Notes under the pieces: generated by a model
What the model was told of the DNA's origin: nothing
The model's database searches: none
The model's input: only the letters and a program-made list of their open reading frames with translations
Part shown: one piece after another, positions 9,001-18,927 of the stretch
Layout of the letters: each line of letters opens with the position of its first letter
How positions within the stretch are numbered: the first letter of the stretch is position 1
Made by a program: the position numbers and the translations under genes
Source of the DNA: Mycobacterium ostraviense
Lineage (GTDB): Bacteria > Actinomycetota > Actinomycetes > Mycobacteriales > Mycobacteriaceae
DNA length: 64,000 nucleotides
NCBI RefSeq assembly: GCF_002705925.1
Contig: NZ_NKRE01000001.1
Location: 4,168,604 to 4,232,603, forward strand
Direction of reading: 5' to 3'

Positions 9001-9166
9001 GGTGTCCCTCCTCCAGATCCTGATCGCGCGGAATCGTTCGACTCGCGGGCAATCCACAACTTAGAGCTTTGCGAGCGTTCCGCCCTAGGGTCGTTGGGCC
9101 TTCATGGGCGGCGATGTTGGGCTCGTCGGCCATACCCGCAGCTCCGAATGAAAGTCCTATTACTGC

Positions 9167-9727
9167 CTACTCAATCACCGACCACTTCTCGGAGCTTTCC
9201 CATATCCCGCCCTTGCCGTACTCCGAACCTGTGCAACTGCCGCTGCGTGTCGAGTGCACCTCTCCGGGTCCCCCCCGCATCGCCACCGTCCCGTCCAAAC
9301 TGAAGACATAGGTAACGGGATCCGACGTATCCGTGGTCCAGATGCACGAGCGATCCGTCTCGTCGGGGTACCTCTGGTGCGTGGTCTGCGTTCCCGTCAA
9401 CGTAACCCCGGACAAAGTGCCGGTCACGGTTCCTTCATACGACTGCACCGTGTACGACGGCTCCATGCTCAGGGTGCACGTGACCGCATTGTCGTTGACG
9501 TAGCAGTCGTGCACAGCGCCGTAGCGTTGGTCGCCGATCCGGAAGTGCTTCATGGGCGGCAGGCCGATGGTGGACGAGGTGGTGCTGGCTGGTTCGTCCT
9601 TGCGGCCGTGCGCCGGCTCGGCTACCGGCCTACCCGTCGTCGTCGAGTGGCAGCCTGCAAGCCAGAGCGTGATTACCGTCGTCGCTGCGACCGCGCCCAG
9701 TGTTGCTCTAATCGCAGGCATCTGCAT
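9167..9727 (-). CDS. Hypothetical lipoprotein
   Basis: A 186-residue protein from ATG 9727, chosen because it directly precedes a lipoprotein signal (AATTVITLWLAGC, lipidated cysteine near residue 25); the longer frame adds an unlikely leader. The mature part is threonine/serine-rich, then contains YGAVHDCYVNDNAVTCTLSM, suggesting a cysteine pair, and several beta-strand-like stretches (GTVTGTLSGVTLTGTQT). I recognise no family. It is divergently arranged relative to the exported-protein gene at 10027, with 299 bp between their starts. Confidence 0.75.
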   Translation of the reverse strand: MQMPAIRATLGAVAATTVITLWLAGCHSTTTGRPVAEPAHGRKDEPASTTSSTIGLPPMKHFRIGDQRYGAVHDCYVNDNAVTCTLSMEPSYTVQSYEGTVTGTLSGVTLTGTQTTHQRYPDETDRSCIWTTDTSDPVTYVFSLDGTVAMRGGPGEVHSTRSGSCTGSEYGKGGIWESSEKWSVIE

Positions 9728-9902
9728 GATTCCCCGATTTCGGCGACAGTGCCAAACCCATGGGGGGCACATAAGCCACCGCACCCACAGATGCCAGTGC
9801 CAGTTTGGACGCCAGTCTGGTCACCATCGACTCCGTCCCTGATGCCGACCTACCGCCTGCCACCCGCAGGAATCGGGCAACCGTAACAACGCCAACCGGT
9901 TG

Positions 9903-9994
9903 TCAATAGAGACTTTGGGCCTCGCAAGGGTTGTCCGGGAGCGCTGTTCGACAATTTCGGGTGCTGCCTGCGAACTGAGGTCGGAAGTCCCTAT
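9903..9994. promoter_or_regulatory. Two DosR-like boxes upstream of an exported-protein gene
   Basis: The proximal box CTGAGGTCGGAAGTCCCTAT (9975-9994) fits the DosR consensus at 13 of 20 positions and ends 32 bp before the ATG at 10027, almost the same spacing as the box at 6702. The following leader is also shared with that gene. A distal sequence, GAGACTTTGGGCC near 9907-9919, resembles a second, degenerate box about 70 bp upstream. The remainder of the 9728-10026 gap shows nothing else clear. Confidence 0.48.
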
Positions 9995-10026
9995 TCGACG
10001 AGCGCCTCAGCGACGAGCGTGCCGTT

Positions 10027-10575
10027 ATGATCCAACATCGCCCGCATCGTTTCCGCCGGCGCCGGGACCGTGTATTGCGATGGCGCTATTGGTTACTGGC
10101 CGGACTGGGCATGACGGTGATCTCGGTCGCGCCGGCGGCTGCCGCCCCGCCAGGGGACGACAACCCACCGCGGGATGACCTCGACCGCTATCCGCTCGCG
10201 GCCGGGCTCTACGAAGGTGTTTACGGCAGCCTCACGCCACAGACGCCCAACTTCTGGGGGTATTGGCTCTACTTCAAAACACCCGGGGGATGGTCGTGCG
10301 GCCTGGCCCCCAACGGCGGCCCGATCGGCTGCGACATGGTGCCCGCCGACGCGCCGCCGGGCACCAACCAGACCTTCGCCGATGCCGCTCATCCCGCCGG
10401 ATACCGCCAGTCCAGTACTGCGACCTTCACCCGTGACGTCCCGGTGCTGCCTGCCGGTCAACGGGTGCAGACGCTTGGTGCCAGCTGCGCGATCGACGAC
10501 ACCGGCGCGGTGCACTGCCAGACGCAGGGCAACCACGGCTTCATCCTGTCCGCCGGCCACGGCGTGCTGTGGTAG
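10027..10575 (+). CDS. Exported hypothetical protein
   Basis: A 182-residue protein. A basic N-terminus (RRRRDR) is followed by a hydrophobic segment and AAAAPPGDD, a plausible signal peptidase I site near residue 40. The mature part has four cysteines in two local pairs (WSCGLAPNGGPIGCD and ASCAIDDTGAVHCQ) and aromatic-rich strands. I recognise no enzyme motif. It shares its upstream leader and DosR-like box with the exported protein at 6755, although the two proteins are not obviously homologous. A surface or secreted role is inferred from the signal peptide. Confidence 0.78.
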   Translation: MIQHRPHRFRRRRDRVLRWRYWLLAGLGMTVISVAPAAAAPPGDDNPPRDDLDRYPLAAGLYEGVYGSLTPQTPNFWGYWLYFKTPGGWSCGLAPNGGPIGCDMVPADAPPGTNQTFADAAHPAGYRQSSTATFTRDVPVLPAGQRVQTLGASCAIDDTGAVHCQTQGNHGFILSAGHGVLW

Positions 10576-10617
10576 CTGCGCGCTGCGGTTGCGGCACCGG
10601 CCATAAACTGAGCCTTC

Positions 10618-11400
10618 GTGGGTATGCTCTTTGGTTTTGCGCCGTGGATCGTCTACTGGGTGCTGGTCGGCAATGTCCCGTTCGAGATTGCCGTTGCGGT
10701 CGCGTTGTTGATCGCGCTGGCGGTGTTCGCGGTCGGGCGGGCCACCGACAAGCCGGGCCGAACGATTGAAATCGCTGCTGTCGCAACGTTTTCGGTACTG
10801 ACGGTGCTGACCTTTGCGCTCAGTGAGTCGGTTATGGCGCGGTGGATACAGCCGTTGAGCAGCGCGGGGATCTTGTTGGGGGCGCTGGCCGGCCTGCTGA
10901 TCGGCAAACCGTTCGTTCGGGAGTTCGCCGCGGCCGAGCAACCGCCCGATGTGGTCAGGACCGAGCTGTTCGACAGGATGACCGTGCGGTTGACCTGGTT
11001 GTGGGTCGCCGCGTTTGCCGGCATGACGCTGTCATCGGCGATCCCGCCGATCGTGCTGCGCGACGCTACGATCCTCGACACGAAGACGCCGTTGTCGTTC
11101 ATCTGTTACTGGGTGGTCCCGTTTTCGCTGTTGGGCCTGGCGGCTCTGGCGTCTCGGCCACTGTCCGACCGGATGCTTGCCGGGGTGGGCGACGCCGTCC
11201 GGGAAACCTCCTTCGTCGCCTACGACGAAGCCACCATCGACGAGCTCTATTACCTTGCCCAGGAGCACGCCAATCGCGAAGTCGGCCCAGGTAAGGAGGC
11301 CTACAACGTCAGGGTCGGAGGGATGGGCACGCCGCTGACGGGCGACGAGTCGCGCAAGTCGTGGCCCTCGACCTACAAGGTTCGCGACAAGAAGCATTAG
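10618..11400 (+). CDS. Multi-spanning membrane protein of unknown function
   Basis: A 260-residue protein from GTG 10618 (ATG 10624 is an alternative), with about six hydrophobic segments in the first 180 residues. These include VPFEIAVAVALLIALAVFAV, SAGILLGALAGLLIG and LTWLWVAAFAGMTLSSAIP. A soluble tail of roughly 80 residues follows, containing FVAYDEATIDELYYLAQEH. I do not recognise a transporter or enzyme signature. It lies 42 bp after the exported-protein gene on the same strand and may be read with it. Confidence 0.75.
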   Translation: MGMLFGFAPWIVYWVLVGNVPFEIAVAVALLIALAVFAVGRATDKPGRTIEIAAVATFSVLTVLTFALSESVMARWIQPLSSAGILLGALAGLLIGKPFVREFAAAEQPPDVVRTELFDRMTVRLTWLWVAAFAGMTLSSAIPPIVLRDATILDTKTPLSFICYWVVPFSLLGLAALASRPLSDRMLAGVGDAVRETSFVAYDEATIDELYYLAQEHANREVGPGKEAYNVRVGGMGTPLTGDESRKSWPSTYKVRDKKH

Positions 11401-11447
11401 CAAATCTCGGCTCCCGTTACCCACGCGACAACTTCTCCTGCTAAATC

Positions 11448-13049
11448 ATGCCCATGGCGAACACGACACGATGGTGGGTTGCGACGGTAGCGGTATCGAC
11501 GGCGCTGACGGCCTGCTCGTCGAGCACGTCAGACTTCAGGGTCGCGCATCCGGGCAAGGTGGACCTGAGCACCAAGGCCGGAACCGTACTCACGATCACC
11601 CCGGACCGGATGCTGGCGGCCACCGGTGGCCTGACACCAGTGGCCTTCGGCAAGCCTGCGCACGGAAAGATCGCATACGCCGCAAACGGGGCAATGACCT
11701 ACACCCCCGACGCCGGCTTCACCGGTACCGACGAACTCACCGTCACCGTCAGTCGCGCCGTCAAGACCTACGCCGAGAATCAGCTGCCCCTGGTCACCAT
11801 GGGCGGCGTCGCCATCAAGGCCAGCGCGCACGGGTCCGGGATCGCCGCGGTGCCCGGGGTTGCCGACGAAATCTACGGCCTCACTGACCGCGGCCCCAAC
11901 GTCGCCGGGCGTACCCCCAACGAAAAGGTGTTCCCGGTACCGGACTTCCAGCCGCATATCGCCAAGCTCAAGCTGGCCGACGGCGTGGCCACGGTCGAGC
12001 GGACGATCGCGCTGCGCGGTCCGGACGGCTCACCGTTGGTCGGGCTGGTCGACCGGCAGGCGAATACCGGCGAGTCGGCGGTGGACCTCAACGGCACGCC
12101 GCTGCAACCTTCGGACTACGGAGTCGACCCCGAGGGCTTGGTCGCCACGCTCGACGGCAATTTCTGGGTGTCCGACGAGTACGGCCCCTACCTCATCCAC
12201 TTCGACGCCAATGGCAAAGAGCTGGAACGCCTTTCATCGTTCGACGGCACATTGCCCAAGGAGTTGTCGCTGCGCAGCCCCAACCGCGGAATGGAAGGAC
12301 TGACCATCAGCCCCGATGGCACGATGTTGGCCGGGATCATGCAGTCGGCGTTGCAGACGCCGGGGCTGCAGGGCTCCGCAAAATCGGTGCCGCTCGCCCG
12401 TATCGTGACCGTCAACGTCGTCGACCCCCAAATCGTCCACGAGTATCTGTATCCGCTGGCCAATCCGCAGGAGACCGACGTCGCGGTATCGGAGATCACG
12501 GCGCTGAGCGCCACCACGTTCCTGGTCGTCGAGAGGGACAGCAAGGCTGCGCCCAACGCGAACAAGAAGATCTACGCGGTGGACATTGCCGGGGCCACCG
12601 ACGTCGGGCCGCGCTCGACGGTGCCCGGTGCGTCGTATCAGCCCGACGCCGGCGGCCTGCTCGTCAACGGTGTTCCTATTGAGACCGCCATCGGTGTCAG
12701 TACCGATGCGGACGCCGTCGCCAAGCTCAGGGCCGCCGGGATCACCGTCGCCGCCAAGACGCTCAAGCTCGACCTTGAATCACTGCTGCGAACGCTGTCG
12801 GCCAACGGCGATTTCTACGGACACGACAAGATCGAAGGCCTCATCACCCCAGACGGTGGTAAGACACTCGTCATTGCCAACGACAGCGATTTCGGCCTGG
12901 CCGGCCTGGCTTCGACGACCCTGCCGATGCGTCTGCGGCCCAAGATCCTGCCCAACGGGACGCAGGACAATGGCGAGATCCTGGTCGTCGACACGACGGC
13001 GCTGCCGCCGAAGACGGAATCGGTGACGATCCCGATCAAAGTTCGCTGA
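11448..13049 (+). CDS. Phytase-like esterase lipoprotein
   Basis: A 533-residue lipoprotein with lipobox ALTAC (cysteine near residue 23). Residues about 35-110 look like an Ig/cadherin-like domain (AYAANGAMTYTPDAGFTGTDELTV). The rest fits the esterase-like activity of phytase family: YGLTDRGPN, PEGLVATLDGNFWVSDEYGPYLIHFD, NRGMEGLTISPDG, and a late KIEGLITPDGGKTLVIANDSDFG, each an acidic loop of a beta-propeller. Such proteins may hydrolyse phosphate or carboxyl esters outside the cell; the substrate is unknown. It converges on the nitroreductase gene with only 4 bp between stop codons. Confidence 0.86.
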   Translation: MPMANTTRWWVATVAVSTALTACSSSTSDFRVAHPGKVDLSTKAGTVLTITPDRMLAATGGLTPVAFGKPAHGKIAYAANGAMTYTPDAGFTGTDELTVTVSRAVKTYAENQLPLVTMGGVAIKASAHGSGIAAVPGVADEIYGLTDRGPNVAGRTPNEKVFPVPDFQPHIAKLKLADGVATVERTIALRGPDGSPLVGLVDRQANTGESAVDLNGTPLQPSDYGVDPEGLVATLDGNFWVSDEYGPYLIHFDANGKELERLSSFDGTLPKELSLRSPNRGMEGLTISPDGTMLAGIMQSALQTPGLQGSAKSVPLARIVTVNVVDPQIVHEYLYPLANPQETDVAVSEITALSATTFLVVERDSKAAPNANKKIYAVDIAGATDVGPRSTVPGASYQPDAGGLLVNGVPIETAIGVSTDADAVAKLRAAGITVAAKTLKLDLESLLRTLSANGDFYGHDKIEGLITPDGGKTLVIANDSDFGLAGLASTTLPMRLRPKILPNGTQDNGEILVVDTTALPPKTESVTIPIKVR

Positions 13050-13053
13050 CCGT

Positions 13054-13566
13054 TCAGCCGGTCAGCGGCCGCAGCCGAAACACCCTGATCTCGCGGGGCG
13101 CGCACTTGGTTCGGTAGCGCTCGTAGCCGGTGTAGAAGTCGGTCGCGACGGCCCATGACCGGGCGCGGTCGTCGCCGGTGAGTAACTCGGCCCGGTATCG
13201 CCTGGGCGGTCCTTTGAACTCGACGGTGCATTCGGGGTGCGCCAGCAGGTTGGCGCTCCACCCGGGATGGTTGGCCCGCCCGTAGTTGGAGCCGATCGCC
13301 AAAAGCCCGTCGGAGTCTTCGAGGAATACCAGCGGCTGGGTGCGCGGCCGGCCGGACTTGGCACCGGTCGAGGTGAGCAGACCGACCTTGTTCCAGCCGA
13401 CCGAGCTCAGCCGGCCGTTGGTGCGCGGGATCAGCGCCTTGTCGACGCGCGGCGCTACGTGAAGCGCAAACAGGTTACCCACCGGGCTGATCAAAGCGCG
13501 TTCCATCAGCGCCTCATCGAGCCGCAACCGCCGCCCGCGAATCGGGTTTTCCCGCCTCAGTGCCAC
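13054..13566 (-). CDS. DDN-like nitroreductase / F420H2-dependent quinone reductase family protein
   Basis: A deazaflavin-dependent split-barrel protein of about 170 residues. Family hallmarks are GLLTSTGAKSGRPRTQPLVFLEDSDGLLAIGSNYG followed by HPGWSANLLAHPECTVEF, as in Ddn/Rv1558-type proteins. I chose GTG 13566; ATG 13506 would give about 150 residues, also a family length. The longer upstream frame would overlap the promoter of the divergent hydrolase gene. These proteins bind F420H2 and reduce quinones or nitro compounds at the membrane; the natural substrate is unknown. Confidence 0.8.
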   Translation of the reverse strand: MALRRENPIRGRRLRLDEALMERALISPVGNLFALHVAPRVDKALIPRTNGRLSSVGWNKVGLLTSTGAKSGRPRTQPLVFLEDSDGLLAIGSNYGRANHPGWSANLLAHPECTVEFKGPPRRYRAELLTGDDRARSWAVATDFYTGYERYRTKCAPREIRVFRLRPLTG

Positions 13567-13647
13567 GGCTAGACGGTACTCGATAGGTTGGACGGGGCAG
13601 TGGCCGCAGCGGCCTTCCGGACAACCTGCCAGACAAGGAGTGTCGCG

Positions 13648-14403
13648 ATGAACGCTGTCAGTCCGGATGCGATTCGCGCGGAGACGATCACGATCACCGG
13701 GCACCGCGGCGATGAGATCGAGGCCTACCGGGCCATGCCGCTCGCCGAGGGGTCACGGGGTGGCATCGTCTGGATTCACCACATGCCGGGCTACGACCGC
13801 GAGACCAAGGAGTTCGTCCGCCGGCTCGCGGTCAACGGGTACCACACCGTGGCGCCCAACCTGTATTCCCGCGAGGCCCCGGGCGCCGAACCCGACGATG
13901 CCGCCGCTGCGGCCCGGGCAGCCGGTGGTGTCCCCGACGAACGCCTGGTCGGCGATGTCGCCGGCGCGGTGGAACACCTGCGCTCGCTGCCCGGGGCAAA
14001 CGGCAGATTCGGCGTCATCGGGCACTGCTCGGGCGGGCGGCACGCCTACCTGGCGGCATGCTCGCTGCCGTTCGACGCCGCCGTGGACTGCTACGGCGCG
14101 TTCATCGTCGAGGACCCGCCGGAGGGGATGCCCAAGACCATGAAACCCATCCTGAACCTGGCGGCGAACCTGAGCTGCCCGCTGCTGGGGTTGTTCGGGG
14201 CCCAGGACCGGTTCCCGGCACCCGCTGGGGTGGCCGCACTGGATGCCGAGCTGACCAGGCTGGGCAAGCCGCACTCGTTCACCTCCTACGAGGGCGCGGG
14301 CCACGGGTTCTTTTCCGTCGACCGTCCGGCATACCGCGCGGAGGCGGCGCTGGACGGCTGGCGCCGCATCGACGAGTTCTTCGCTACGCACCTGAAAGGC
14401 TAG
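13648..14403 (+). CDS. Dienelactone hydrolase family protein
   Basis: Alpha/beta hydrolase of 251 residues. The start is ATG 13648, preceded by AAGGAG at 13635-13640. The dienelactone hydrolase triad is visible: nucleophile Cys127 in GHCSGG, an aspartate in FGAQDRF, and a histidine in EGAGHGFF. The family hydrolyses lactones or esters such as dienelactone in aromatic degradation, but many actinobacterial members have unknown substrates. The next gene starts immediately after its stop codon, so it probably heads an operon with the DUF6295 and DUF427 genes. Confidence 0.87.
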   Translation: MNAVSPDAIRAETITITGHRGDEIEAYRAMPLAEGSRGGIVWIHHMPGYDRETKEFVRRLAVNGYHTVAPNLYSREAPGAEPDDAAAAARAAGGVPDERLVGDVAGAVEHLRSLPGANGRFGVIGHCSGGRHAYLAACSLPFDAAVDCYGAFIVEDPPEGMPKTMKPILNLAANLSCPLLGLFGAQDRFPAPAGVAALDAELTRLGKPHSFTSYEGAGHGFFSVDRPAYRAEAALDGWRRIDEFFATHLKG

Positions 14404-14688
14404 GTGTCCCAACGCATGTGCACTTACCTGACCGAACACCTGCAGATCGACGGCAGCGCCAAGGGCGCGACCGGGTGGTTCGGCGCCAGCCGGGCCACGG
14501 TGTATGTCGATCATCCGGTGCATGCCCGCTACGGCCACACGGTGAACATCGACGTGATCAACCCGGAGTTCGGCCCGTCCGCTCGGGTCGCGCTCGAACT
14601 CACCGAGGAAAGCGCGCTGGCGTTGGCCGACGCAATCCGCAAAGCGATCGCCCACGCGCCGGCCGGCCTGGCGTCCAAGGACCAGTAG
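14404..14688 (+). CDS. DUF6295 family protein
   Basis: A small protein of 94 residues starting with GTG directly after the hydrolase TAG, which suggests translational coupling. The sequence (MCTYLTEHLQIDGSAKGATGW, then HPVHARYGHTVNIDVINPE) matches the compact DUF6295 pattern as I remember it. It has no signal peptide and no known catalytic residues. Function is unknown; its position between an esterase-like hydrolase and a DUF427 protein is the only clue. Confidence 0.75.
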   Translation: MSQRMCTYLTEHLQIDGSAKGATGWFGASRATVYVDHPVHARYGHTVNIDVINPEFGPSARVALELTEESALALADAIRKAIAHAPAGLASKDQ

Positions 14689-14695
14689 GCGACAG

Positions 14696-15466
14696 ATGGG
14701 CACCCAGCACGACTACCCGCAGATGGCGGCCGCGCGCGGACGCATCGAGCCGGCGCCGCGCCGCATCCGCGGCTTTCTTGACGGCGAACTGGTCTTCGAC
14801 ACCACCGCGGCCAGCTATGTGTGGGAATTGCCTTACTACCCAACGTATTACGTACCGATCGCCGATGTCCGCAGGGAATTCCTGCGCGACGAGGACCACC
14901 CCCAGAAAGTTCAGTTCGGTCCGTCGCGGTTGTATTCGCTGGTCGGCGCACACCGGACCCACCCGTCGGCCGCGCGGGTCTTCGACGCCGACGGCGACGG
15001 TCCGCTCGCGGGCACGGTGCGCTTCGACTGGGACCCGCTGCGGTGGTTCGAAGAGGACGAGCAAATCTATGGCCACCCGCGCAATCCGTACACCCGGGTG
15101 GACGCGCTGCGCTCGCACCGCCACGTCCGGGTGGAGTTGGACGGCGTCGTGCTCGCCGACACCCGGTCAGCGGTGCTGGTGTTCGAAACCGGTTTGCCGA
15201 CCCGCTACTACAGCGACCCCACTGACGTCGCCTTCGAACACCTGGAACCCAGCTCGACGCGGACGCTGTGCCCGTACAAGGGAACGACATCGGGCTACTG
15301 GTCGGTGCGGGTCGGCGACACGATGCACCCTGACCTGGCATGGACCTACCAGTACCCGTTGCCGGCCGTCGCGGCCATCGCCGGCTTGGTGGCGTTTTAC
15401 AACGAAAAGCTCGACATCATTGTCGACGGTGTCGCGCTATCGCGCCCACGCACCCAATTCGGCTGA
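14696..15466 (+). CDS. DUF427 domain protein, two tandem domains (Rv1056-like)
   Basis: A 256-residue protein with two DUF427 modules. The first spans roughly residues 25-110 (FLDGELVFDTTAASYVWELPYYPTYYVP). The second spans about 140-245 (VELDGVVLADTRSAVLVFETGLPTRYY, then CPYKGTTSGYWSV and AWTYQYP). The length and following gene match M. tuberculosis Rv1056. DUF427 folds are small beta barrels with a conserved cysteine/lysine/tryptophan cluster and no established reaction. From here rightward the gene order follows M. tuberculosis. Confidence 0.85.
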   Translation: MGTQHDYPQMAAARGRIEPAPRRIRGFLDGELVFDTTAASYVWELPYYPTYYVPIADVRREFLRDEDHPQKVQFGPSRLYSLVGAHRTHPSAARVFDADGDGPLAGTVRFDWDPLRWFEEDEQIYGHPRNPYTRVDALRSHRHVRVELDGVVLADTRSAVLVFETGLPTRYYSDPTDVAFEHLEPSSTRTLCPYKGTTSGYWSVRVGDTMHPDLAWTYQYPLPAVAAIAGLVAFYNEKLDIIVDGVALSRPRTQFG

Positions 15467-15858
15467 CGCGGGCCGCGGGAACCCGGCTTAGCGCATTGTG
15501 ATATTCGCCTCTTTTGGTCGCGCAATATAAGAATTTCTTATCTAACGACTGCGTAATTGCTCGGGAACAAGTTAGCCATAAGACTGAATTTGCTGCCACA
15601 GCGGCCCGACGTGTTTGCTCTAGGGTGCTTTACCAAATGCCCGATTATGGCAGCCTGAGTTTAGCCTGAGGCCGCGGAGTGACCTGGGTAACAATGCTGA
15701 AATCGAAATCTTTTCGTCGATAATTCAACGGCTAGACTCTTGCGAACGCGGTCAATCAGTGCTTTTTGGTGCTGAATCCGGGTGGTCCCGGGCGGTCAGG
15801 TCGCACAGCGCAGTCGCGATGTCTGAAGCCCGCGCAACACAGCAAAGGCGGTGCCAAC
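15467..15858. promoter_or_regulatory. AT-rich control region upstream of the beta-propeller gene, with a perfect palindrome
   Basis: This 392-bp gap is strikingly AT-rich for the window. It contains ATAAGAATTTCTTAT at 15527-15541, a perfect 7+1+7 inverted repeat, followed by a GGGAAC at 15560-15565 that could be part of an ECF-type minus-35 element. In M. tuberculosis the equivalent region (Rv1057) is controlled by MprAB, SigE and TrcR, so a stress-responsive complex promoter is expected. The assignment of individual elements is inference. Confidence 0.5.
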
Positions 15859-17046
15859 GTGAGCGATGTGAACGGCCAAAACACCGGCTGGGATGAGCGG
15901 GATAGCGCATACGTCCAGCTTTTCGGGTCCGGCGCCACACCCGATTTGCCGGCCGCGGTCGAGATCCGCGTGAACAACGGCCCCATCGCTGCCATGGCCA
16001 TGAGCGCCGACGGCAGCCGGCTGCTGGTGACCAATTACCGCGACCACAGCGTGTCGGTCATCGACACCGACAGCTGCCGGGTGGGGGAGACCATCGCCGG
16101 CGTCAACGAGCCGTTCGCCATCGCCACCGCCAGCGCGCCGGCCGAACGGGCATACGTCAGCATCGTGTCGCCGGCCTACGACTCGATCGGCGTCATCGAC
16201 GCGTCCACCAACACCCTTGCCGCCACCCACCCGCTGACGCTCAGCGTCAGCGACCTCACCGTCGACCCCGGCGGCAACTACGTCTACGCCAGCCGAAACG
16301 GCGCCCGCGGTGCCGACGTCGCCGTCCTGGACACCGCTACGGGCCGCGTCGAGGCCATCGAGGTCGCGACCGTCCCGGGCACCACCGCCCAGTGCGTGCG
16401 CATCAGCGCCGACGGGAGCCGGCTCTACGTCGGCATCAACGGTCCGTCCGGCGGCCAGCTGGTCGCCGTCGCGACCCGCCCGGAGCGCGACGCGGATCGC
16501 GGCGCCACCGGCCGCTCGCGCTGGCGCCGCAAGAACGCCAAGAGCCCCGAGAAGGCTGAGAAGCCGCAGCTGCGCGTCGTCGGCACTGTCGACATCGGCT
16601 CGGCCGTCCGCGATGTCGCGGTGAGTCCCGACGGCGCCATTGTCTACGTCGCCAGTTGCGGCGCCGACTTCGGCGCGGTCGTCGACGTCGTCGACAGCCG
16701 CGCCCGCAAGGTCACCGCCACCCGCAAGATCGACCAGATCGGTGGTTTGGTCACCCGCCTGACCCTGAGCGGTGATGGTGATCGGGCCTACCTGGTGAGC
16801 GAGGACCGGGTCACGGTGCTGGACACGCTCACCCAGGACATCGTCGGCACCGTCCGCGCCGACCAACCGTCCTGCGTGATCGAGAGCCGCGACGGCGGCC
16901 ACCTGTACATCGCCGATTACACCGGCACGGTCACGATGGTGCCGGTCGCCGCGACCGTCCCGGGCGTCGACGACGCTGTTGAGTGCGGCGCGTCGACCGA
17001 GTGGATCATGCCCGAGCTGCTGCAGTACGAGGCGGCGCTGGCCTGA
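15859..17046 (+). CDS. Beta-propeller protein (Rv1057-like)
   Basis: About 395 residues from GTG 15859. YVTN/NHL-like blades recur: [76 protein letters not shown] and LTLSGDGDRAYLVSEDRVTVLDT, which together suggest a seven-bladed propeller. A basic insert (RSRWRRKNAKSPEKAEK, about residue 218-235) interrupts it. No signal peptide is seen. The M. tuberculosis homologue is induced by envelope stress and in macrophages; its molecular partner is unknown. Confidence 0.88.
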   Translation: MSDVNGQNTGWDERDSAYVQLFGSGATPDLPAAVEIRVNNGPIAAMAMSADGSRLLVTNYRDHSVSVIDTDSCRVGETIAGVNEPFAIATASAPAERAYVSIVSPAYDSIGVIDASTNTLAATHPLTLSVSDLTVDPGGNYVYASRNGARGADVAVLDTATGRVEAIEVATVPGTTAQCVRISADGSRLYVGINGPSGGQLVAVATRPERDADRGATGRSRWRRKNAKSPEKAEKPQLRVVGTVDIGSAVRDVAVSPDGAIVYVASCGADFGAVVDVVDSRARKVTATRKIDQIGGLVTRLTLSGDGDRAYLVSEDRVTVLDTLTQDIVGTVRADQPSCVIESRDGGHLYIADYTGTVTMVPVAATVPGVDDAVECGASTEWIMPELLQYEAALA

Positions 17047-17187
17047 CGGTCCTGCCCGGGCCCACTTCGGCCTGCATTGAACGCGGTTATCGGGGGAACC
17101 CGTTTCTCATGACTTGCCCGCGGCGATAGCATTCGCCCGACCAGACATGAGGCGGTGCTGCGCCGAGACCCGTAAGGCGGTACATCG

Positions 17188-18819
<1,632 letters not shown>

Positions 18820-18927
18820 GCCCACCGGGGGCGCCACCCGCTGTGCGCGAGCAGTCATAGAATCGCATAGCCACGCGGCAAAACGTGCGATTGTGTGTCT
18901 GCTCGCGAGGAAGGTGAGTTCGAGGAC

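Noticed and set aside
14058-15491. A 477-residue frame across the hydrolase, DUF6295 and DUF427 genes
   Set aside because: Crosses three genes in the wrong frame, arginine/threonine-rich; the three small genes have family motifs.
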